DNA from: Clostridia bacterium
GTDB taxonomy: Bacteria; Bacillota; Clostridia; Christensenellales; Borkfalkiaceae
Reading direction: 5' to 3'
DNA length: 6,959 nt
Assembly: GCA_017501125.1 (NCBI GenBank)
Contig: JAFVXN010000201.1
Coordinates: 1-6,959, forward strand
Shown here: positions 1 through 4,292 of the stretch, piece by piece
Layout of the letters: each line of letters starts with the position of its first letter
Numbering within the stretch: the first letter of the stretch is position 1
Translations under genes and position numbers: made by a program
Notes under the pieces: model-generated
Told to the model about the DNA's origin: nothing
The model's database searches: none
What the model saw: only the letters and a program-made list of their open reading frames with translations

Positions 1-43
1 CGGATAATAAAGAAAAGAGACTTTTGCACGGAGAGGAAGGGCG

Positions 44-742
44 ATGAGAAAACGCGTCAATTTTATTTGGCTAATATCCTTTTTAACCGTCTCGATAGCG
101 GCGTGGGGGATAGAGATTTTTTGGTCGTTTGAAGGGCGGCACTATCTATCTTACGCCTTTATCCTATTGTGTTTTGTGACGGCGTTGATGTTCTTGGAAA
201 AAGACAGGGACAGGATTTTGCAATCTATCGCCCTGTTTTTCACCGCCTGCGCCGACTTCTTTCTGATTCTTTTGCAGGGGGAATACAAAACGCTTGCGAT
301 GGTCTTCTTCTTGTGTGCGCAAGTGGCGTACGCGCTTCGCACGTTGGGCTTTGCCAAAGGCAAAAAAGAGAAGATAGTCAACCTGTCCGTTCGCGCGGGG
401 CTGTCGGTGGCAATCGCAGTCGTGACGGCTTGTCTGCTGTGGCAGGACGCGCAGTTGCCTCTCTATTTGATTTCGGTCGTGTATTACGCGAACCTGCTGG
501 TAAGCATCTTCTTTTCCTTCTTGCATATTAAAGAGGGAAAACCTGTTTTGTTGACGGCGATAGGGCTACTGTTATTCGCCTGCTGTGACGTCAGCATCGG
601 CTTTGATTTTATGATAGATATATTTGCGCTGTCCAAGGGCAATTTCATCTATGATTTGATGCATAGCGGCGTCTCCTTCGTGGCGATTTTTTATCCTCCG
701 TCACAGGCGTTGCTCGCCGTATCTTCTTACCCGAAAAGATAA
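44..742 (+). CDS. YhhN/TMEM86-like multi-spanning membrane protein (lysoplasmalogenase-like family)
   Basis: A 232-residue, almost wholly hydrophobic protein with about eight predicted membrane helices (roughly residues 7-27, 34-51, 58-79, 83-103, 114-133, 138-160, 167-190, 209-227) and short charged loops. Features resembling the YhhN/TMEM86 family are an Asp in helix 3 (ACADFFL, D71), a following helix with AQVAY (93-96 region), a second Asp in helix 7 (FACCDV, D182) and a C-terminal FYPPSQALLAVS segment. Known family members (animal TMEM86) hydrolyse the vinyl-ether bond of lysoplasmalogens; the role of clostridial members is not established, so the activity here is inference. The ATG at 44 is preceded by a purine-rich GAGAGGAAGG (31-40). 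No promoter is visible in the 43 upstream bases, so it may be the last gene of an operon entering from the left. It ends in TAA, two bases before the terminator A-tract. Confidence 0.62.
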   Translation: MRKRVNFIWLISFLTVSIAAWGIEIFWSFEGRHYLSYAFILLCFVTALMFLEKDRDRILQSIALFFTACADFFLILLQGEYKTLAMVFFLCAQVAYALRTLGFAKGKKEKIVNLSVRAGLSVAIAVVTACLLWQDAQLPLYLISVVYYANLLVSIFFSFLHIKEGKPVLLTAIGLLLFACCDVSIGFDFMIDIFALSKGNFIYDLMHSGVSFVAIFYPPSQALLAVSSYPKR

Positions 743-743
743 T

Positions 744-774
744 AAAAAAACGGCTGTTTGACAGCCGTTTTTTT
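744..774. terminator. Bidirectional intrinsic terminator between convergent genes
   Basis: A seven-A tract (744-750), a 6-bp GC-rich stem CGGCTG/CAGCCG (751-756 with 762-767), a 5-base loop, then seven Ts (768-774). With the A/T flanks the stem extends to 13 bp. The structure reads the same on both strands, so it gives a hairpin plus U-tract for the upstream plus-strand membrane gene and for uppP, which ends at 788 on the minus strand. Confidence 0.93.
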
Positions 775-787
775 GCGTTTGTATTCG

Positions 788-1672
788 TTAAAGGGCAGGG
801 ATTAGGTTGCAGGCGATCAATACGATGACGACCGCGCCCAGTGCGATACGGTACCACCCAAAGGGTGCGAAATCGTGCTTTTTGACGAAATTCATAAGGA
901 ATTTGACCACCGCCAAAGAGACGGCGAAGGCGACTACGCAACCGATTAAGATGTAGCCGATATCGGCGCCCGAAAAGGCGTATCCGCCTACGAGTGCGGA
1001 AAGGATTTTTATGGCGCTCGCCCCGACCATGACGGGGACGGCTAAAAAGAAGGTGAATTCTGCCCCTGCAGGGCGAGAGATGCCGATGAGCAGGGCGGCG
1101 AGAATGGTGATGCCCGATCTCGAGGTGCCAGGGACGATAGCGAGCAGTTGCGCACCGCCGATGATAGCGGCTTGCGCGAAGGTGATTTGGTGTACGTCCT
1201 CCACCTTGAAGGTACGGTTTTTCTTTTTATTGATATATTCCACGACGATAAAGGCGACGCCGTATACGATTAGGGCGATGGCAATAATCAAAGGCATCTC
1301 GCCTATCGCGATACCGAACAATAATTCGAGCACGGCAGGTACGAGTGCAGGCAGGCAGGCGACGAGGACTTTTGCCCACAAAAGAAAGGTCTCCTTTTTG
1401 GCGACGACCACCGTCTTCATCTTCCCGTCTTGCGCCTCTTTTTTCTCCGTCCCAAAGGGGAATAATTTTTTGAAGAATAGACATACTACGGCTAGGATAG
1501 CGCCTAGTTGAATGGTGTAGAAAAAGGCGTCGTGAAAATCCTCGTGCGCATTAGCGAGCGGCCAGAATTTTTCCAGCAGAATCATGTGCCCCGTGGAGGA
1601 GACGGGGAGCCACTCCGTAATCCCTTCCACGATCCCGAGGAGGATAACTTTTAGCACTTCTAAAAAATCCAT
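788..1672 (-). CDS. uppP: Undecaprenyl-diphosphate phosphatase (UppP/BacA)
   Basis: A 294-residue integral membrane phosphatase that removes one phosphate from undecaprenyl diphosphate, regenerating the lipid carrier for peptidoglycan and other envelope polymers; higher dosage gives bacitracin resistance in known family members. Both family signatures are intact: an N-terminal GIVEGITEWLPVSSTGH (13-29; acidic pair E16/E20, then the Ser/Thr cluster and H29) and PGTSRSGIT (181-189, with the catalytic Arg R185). Hydrophobic segments cover most of the rest, and a basic, lysine-rich loop lies around 145-155. It is slightly longer than the usual ~265-280 residues, mainly because of a charged loop at about 74-93 (EKKEAQDGK). 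The ATG is fixed by AAGGAGGAAA (1674-1683) just upstream on the minus strand. It is divergent from the cold-shock gene and convergent with the gene at 44-742, so it is probably transcribed alone. It ends in TAA. Confidence 0.97.
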   Translation of the reverse strand: MDFLEVLKVILLGIVEGITEWLPVSSTGHMILLEKFWPLANAHEDFHDAFFYTIQLGAILAVVCLFFKKLFPFGTEKKEAQDGKMKTVVVAKKETFLLWAKVLVACLPALVPAVLELLFGIAIGEMPLIIAIALIVYGVAFIVVEYINKKKNRTFKVEDVHQITFAQAAIIGGAQLLAIVPGTSRSGITILAALLIGISRPAGAEFTFFLAVPVMVGASAIKILSALVGGYAFSGADIGYILIGCVVAFAVSLAVVKFLMNFVKKHDFAPFGWYRIALGAVVIVLIACNLIPAL

Positions 1673-1704
1673 ATTTCCTCCTTGCGTAGTTCGTTGATAG
1701 AGAT

Positions 1705-1733
1705 ATTATAATACGCTTTTGTGGAAAAATCAA
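1705..1733 (-). promoter_or_regulatory. Sigma-A-type promoter of uppP
   Basis: Read on the minus strand: -35 TTGATT (1728-1733), a 17-bp spacer, and a perfect -10 TATAAT (1705-1710). It lies about 33 bases upstream of the uppP ATG and leaves a short leader containing the Shine-Dalgarno. The phased T-tracts immediately upstream of the -35 (see 1736-1800) are positioned where an UP element would act. Confidence 0.82.
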
Positions 1734-1735
1734 CG

Positions 1736-1800
1736 AAAAAGACAAAAAAAGGCAAAAAAAGCCAAAAAAACGGCAAAAAATTGCAAAAAATTGCCTAAAA
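1736..1800. repeat. Seven phased A-tracts with exact 10-bp period (predicted curved DNA)
   Basis: A-tracts of 5, 7, 7, 7, 6, 6 and 4 bases end at positions 1740, 1750, 1760, 1770, 1780, 1790 and 1800, each separated by 3-6 mostly G/C-containing bases (gac, ggc, gcc, cggc, ttgc, ttgcct). A-tracts repeated once per helical turn are the known sequence basis of intrinsic DNA curvature. The block lies between the uppP -35 (ends 1733) and the cold-shock promoter (-35 starts 1826), so a bend could influence both divergent promoters. The period is seen directly; curvature and regulatory effect are inference. Confidence 0.85.
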
Positions 1801-1825
1801 TCTACATTTTTTTTGCAAAAAAGTA

Positions 1826-1854
1826 TTGCAATTAAACTAAAAGTATGTTAGAAT
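1826..1854 (+). promoter_or_regulatory. Extended -10 promoter of the cold-shock gene
   Basis: -35 TTGCAA (1826-1831), a 17-bp spacer and -10 TAGAAT (1849-1854), with TG at 1846-1847 one base before the -10, forming an extended -10 element. Transcription would begin near 1861 and give a ~110-nt untranslated leader. Confidence 0.72.
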
Positions 1855-1860
1855 AAAGTG

Positions 1861-1970
1861 GTATCTAGGTAAAGACCTTGCTGTTTTACGGCTTCGATGT
1901 GTGCGTTCTATTTTCCAAGGGAAGTTGTTTATGGGCTATCGGGGTACAAATAAAATAGGAGGGGACTAGT
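1861..1970 (+). promoter_or_regulatory. Long 5' leader of the cold-shock mRNA
   Basis: About 110 nt lie between the predicted transcription start and the csp ATG, with no convincing ORF. Long structured leaders are a known hallmark of cspA-type mRNAs, where temperature-dependent folding controls translation. Visible pairing options: AGGT/ACCT (1867-1870 with 1875-1878), CCTTG/CAAGG (1876-1880 with 1916-1920), and CTATTTT/AAAATAG (1908-1914 with 1952-1958), the last touching the ribosome binding site AGGAGG (1957-1962, 8 nt before ATG). The first two partly compete for the same bases. All are short, so a thermosensor role is only a hypothesis. I do not recognise an E. coli-style cold box. The whole 1673-1970 gap contains only this leader, the two promoters, the A-tracts and the uppP ribosome binding site. 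Confidence 0.5.
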
Positions 1971-2183
1971 ATGAGTCAAGGTACGGTTAAGTGGTTTAAT
2001 GCCGAAAAAGGGTACGGGTTCATCGCCAACGACGAGGGTGGCGACGACGTATTCGTGCATTATTCTGCAATCGTTGCGGAGGGTTATAAGCGTTTGAAGG
2101 AAGGACAAAGGGTGTCTTTCGAGACGGAAGCTGATCCAAAGAACGCGGATAAGTTGCGTGCCGTCAACGTGGTAGCACTGTAA
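1971..2183 (+). CDS. CspA-family cold-shock protein
   Basis: A 70-residue single cold-shock domain, the normal length for the family. It binds single-stranded RNA/DNA and acts as an RNA chaperone in the cytoplasm, melting mRNA structure at low temperature or in growth transitions. It has the N-terminal GTVKWFNAEKGYGFI stretch with RNP1 KGYGFI (13-18) and RNP2 VFVHY (27-31), plus the aromatic nucleic-acid-facing residues W8, F9, Y15, F17, F28 and H30. The C-terminal strand ends AVNVVAL. The ATG is 8 nt after a strong AGGAGGGG. It is monocistronic by layout, with its own promoter, long leader and terminator. The csp letter cannot be assigned from sequence. It ends in TAA. Confidence 0.97.
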   Translation: MSQGTVKWFNAEKGYGFIANDEGGDDVFVHYSAIVAEGYKRLKEGQRVSFETEADPKNADKLRAVNVVAL

Positions 2184-2210
2184 GCAAAAAAGAAAAAGAG
2201 AAGGTTGTTT

Positions 2211-2248
2211 TTAGCCGTGCGCTTTTGCGCACGGTCTTTTTCTTTTTT
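2211..2248 (+). terminator. Intrinsic terminator of the cold-shock gene
   Basis: A perfect 8-bp stem CCGTGCGC/GCGCACGG (2215-2222 with 2227-2234), a TTTT tetraloop, then the T-rich run TCTTTTTCTTTTTT (2235-2248). The A-rich stretch 2185-2202 after the csp stop can pair with the T-run and lengthen the stem. Confidence 0.93.
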
Positions 2249-2274
2249 AAAAGAAAAAAACTATTCTCACATCG

Positions 2275-2303
2275 TTGACAAGCCTATTTTTTTATTGTAT
2301 AAT
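2275..2303 (+). promoter_or_regulatory. Perfect-consensus sigma-A promoter of the lgt-galactokinase-MATE unit
   Basis: TTGACA (2275-2280), exactly 17 bp, then TATAAT (2298-2303): a full consensus match in both hexamers with optimal spacing. The predicted start near 2310 leaves a ~20-nt leader containing AGGAGG (2319-2324), 6 nt before the ATG at 2331. No operator-like inverted repeat is visible between promoter and start. Strong constitutive transcription is expected; that strength is inference. Confidence 0.92.
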
Positions 2304-2330
2304 AAAACGGATTACGTTAGGAGGCGAGAG

Positions 2331-3461
2331 ATGTATCCCTACGACCTGTTCTTGGATATGGATTTATATTCGATATGCTTTATGGTTGGGATTCTCTTTG
2401 CCTTTTTTTTCGTGGATTTCGCTGCGCAACGTAAAGGCTTTTCCCTCGCTTTGCAGCGTCTCTTGCTCTTATCGGGTTTTGCGGCGGTAGCACTCGGCTA
2501 CGGCAGTGCAATCTTGTTTCAGGCGTTTTACGATTTCTTGGCGACGGGCGTATTTCAATTTAGTGCCACGACGGGTGCCACCTTCTTCGGGGGGCTTATC
2601 GGTGGCGTGCTCACCTTCGTCCTCGTATGGTTTTTAGTCGGCGGTAAGGTCTGTAAGGACAAAAAGGAGCCGACGAGGCGTTTTCCTGACATGCTCGATC
2701 TTGCGGCGGTTGCAGTGCCTGTAGCGCACGGCTTTGGACGGCTCGGCTGTTTCTTTGCAGGGTGTTGTCACGGTGCGAAGACGGACGCTTGGTACGGCGT
2801 CAATATGTTCATCGAGTTAGAGGGTGGCGGCAGAGGCTGGGCGAAGGTCGTACCCGTACAATTGTTCGAGGCGATGTTCCTCTTCGCGCTCGGCGCCGTA
2901 TTACTCACTTTGTTTTTCACGCGCACTCGCGAAAGACGGATTCCTCTTGCGCCCATCTACGCAGTTTTTTACGGAATTTGGCGTTTTGTAATCGAATTTT
3001 TCCGCACGGACGATAGGGGGGATTCTCCCATACCGTTTATGACCCCGTCGCAGTTGACGGCGGTGGTTCTTATCCTCGTCGGCGTAGCGTATTTTATTTT
3101 GTGGCTACTCAAAAAAGCGGGCGTCTTCGACAGAGCGGCGGATAGGCGCGCCTTCAAAAAGCGTTTCGGCAAAAATCCTGAGGGCGCATATTGCGCTTCG
3201 GGGCGCATCAATATCATCGGTGAACATATCGACTATTGCGGCGGCAAAGTGTTGCCTGCGGCGCTCGGCTTAAAATGCTACGTGTTGGCGGCGAAGAACG
3301 ATTTAGACGAGATCCGTCTTATCTTCAAGGGCGGTGAAGAAATCGTTCGTCTGCCCCTTGCCGATTTGCCTTCTTGTAAGGATTTGCCTATCGGCAATTA
3401 TCAGGCAGGGGTCGCCTACGAGTTGCAAAAAATGGGCGTGCCGTTGGTCGGTTGCGATTAG
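2331..3461 (+). CDS. lgt: Lgt-like prolipoprotein diacylglyceryl transferase fused to the N-terminal part of galactokinase (ends at an internal TAG)
   Basis: The open frame encodes 376 residues. Residues 1-263 are an Lgt-type membrane protein, the enzyme that moves diacylglycerol from phosphatidylglycerol to the lipobox cysteine of prolipoproteins at the cytoplasmic membrane. Evidence: about seven hydrophobic segments, FFGGLIGG (85-92), GFGRLGCFFAGCCHG (134-148), PVQLFEA (175-181), YGIWRFVIEFFR (214-225) and a last helix (241-260). The Arg residues in GRLG and EFFR correspond to conserved Lgt arginines, but the His of the classical HGG motif is Phe, and the Asn/Glu positions of GRIGNFINGE are Cys/Ala/Cys; this is a Firmicutes-type variant whose activity is inferred. 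From residue 265 the frame passes straight into galactokinase (KKRFGKNPEGAYCASGRIN...). No ATG or GTG in frame and no ribosome binding site occurs at the boundary. The start at 2331 is chosen for its AGGAGG; an in-frame extension back to 2205 would overlap the terminator and promoter. Confidence 0.85.
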   Translation: MYPYDLFLDMDLYSICFMVGILFAFFFVDFAAQRKGFSLALQRLLLLSGFAAVALGYGSAILFQAFYDFLATGVFQFSATTGATFFGGLIGGVLTFVLVWFLVGGKVCKDKKEPTRRFPDMLDLAAVAVPVAHGFGRLGCFFAGCCHGAKTDAWYGVNMFIELEGGGRGWAKVVPVQLFEAMFLFALGAVLLTLFFTRTRERRIPLAPIYAVFYGIWRFVIEFFRTDDRGDSPIPFMTPSQLTAVVLILVGVAYFILWLLKKAGVFDRAADRRAFKKRFGKNPEGAYCASGRINIIGEHIDYCGGKVLPAALGLKCYVLAAKNDLDEIRLIFKGGEEIVRLPLADLPSCKDLPIGNYQAGVAYELQKMGVPLVGCD

Positions 3462-4289
3462 TATTACCGTTGCGAGGTTCCCTTCGGCGGCGCGTTGTCC
3501 TCGTCGGCGGCAATCGAAGTGTCGACGGCGCTTGCGCTGTTGGGCTTGGCGGAGACCTCTCTTTCTATGAAAGAGGTGGCGGTGCTTTGCCAGAGTGCCG
3601 AACGGGAATTCGTCGGCGTCAATTGCGGCATTATGGATCAATTTATCTCCGCTTTCGGTAAAAAGGGGAGTGCGATATTGCTCGATTGCGACACCTTGGA
3701 TTATCAAGATATCCCCGTCGAGTTGGGGAAATACAGCCTTTTGCTCGCTAATTGCAATCGCCCTCACGAGTTGAAGGAGAGCAAGTACAACGAAAGGCGC
3801 GCGGAAACGGAAGCGGCGCTTACGATTTTGCAAAAGCAAAGGGCAATCACCTCTCTTGCGGAGGCGACGGCGGCGGACGTAGAGGAGGCTAAGGACTCGC
3901 TTACGGGCGCGTTGTACCACCGCGCGCGACACGTCGTCGAGGAGTGCGCTCGCGTGCTCGCTGCGACGGAGGCGATGCGTTCGGGGGATATGGAGACGCT
4001 TGGGAAATTATTGAACGCCTCGCACGATAGTTTGAAAAACCTCTTTGAGGTTTCGTGTGAAGAAACGGACGCTTTACAAGAGATTTTCGTCGCCAGCAAA
4101 GGTTGCGTAGGCGCGCGTATGATAGGCGGCGGCTTTGGCGGTTGCGTGCTGGCTTTGGTGGAGACTTCTCGCGCAGACGCTTGCGAACAGCGCGTCAAAG
4201 AAACATACCAAAAACGATTTGGATATGCACCCACCTTCTATCCCGTATCGATAGACGACGGCGTGACGGTAGATACGTATAAGAGGTGA
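3123..4289 (+). pseudogene. galK: Galactokinase domain (GHMP kinase), interrupted by one in-frame TAG at 3459-3461
   Basis: Galactokinase phosphorylates galactose at C1 with ATP, entering the Leloir pathway. Reading through the stop gives about 388 residues (265-652 of the fusion), the normal full length. Motif 1 GRINIIGEHIDY (291-302) is the galactokinase signature. Motif 2 VPFGGALSSSAA (383-394) is the ATP loop, with Ala where Gly normally precedes LSSS. GIMDQF carries the likely catalytic Asp (D436), ESKYNERRAE (481-490) matches a galactokinase segment, and motif 3 GARMIGGGFGG (594-604) closes the fold. The frame is unchanged on both sides of the TAG, with no indel: the stop replaces one residue between GCD and YYRCEVPFGG. 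If it acts as a stop, the product lacks the ATP loop and catalytic Asp and is inactive. The first part is physically joined to Lgt. No galT or galE is in the window. The remainder from 3462 has no ribosome binding site and would not be expected to be translated efficiently alone. It ends in TGA. Confidence 0.9.
4281..4289 (+). promoter_or_regulatory. Ribosome binding site overlapping the galactokinase stop
   Basis: AAGAGGTGA contains a 6-base match to the anti-Shine-Dalgarno complement (AGGTGA), and its last three bases are the galactokinase TGA. The AGAGG core ends 6 nt before the GTG at 4293. This supports the GTG start and translational coupling of the transporter to the upstream frame. 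Confidence 0.65.
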
Positions 4290-4292
4290 GTC

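Noticed and set aside
1..43. Promoter or 3' end of an upstream gene before the first membrane gene
   Set aside because: Only a ribosome binding site can be supported; TAA at 8-10 could end a gene, but too little sequence is present to judge.
1011..1511. A 166-codon plus-strand open frame inside uppP
   Set aside because: It lies fully antisense to a strongly conserved gene, has no ribosome binding site, a low-complexity basic/Ala-Ser-Thr composition and no recognisable domain; a shadow of uppP.
1736..1800. CRISPR-like or tandem-repeat array
   Set aside because: The repeat unit is only 10 bp of A-tract plus variable bases, with no spacer organisation; phased A-tracts explain it.
1861..1970. 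Known riboswitch or E. coli-type cold box in the csp leader
   Set aside because: I recognise no conserved aptamer core and no cold-box sequence; only short pairings are visible.
2205..2330. Upstream in-frame extension of the lgt frame
   Set aside because: It overlaps the csp terminator, the -35/-10 promoter and the AGGAGG that serves the ATG at 2331; residues show no Lgt similarity.
3303..3932. A 209-codon minus-strand open frame opposite galactokinase, spanning the TAG site
   Set aside because: Arg-rich composition typical of antisense frames in GC-rich coding DNA, no ribosome binding site or family resemblance; galactokinase homology on the plus strand explains the region.
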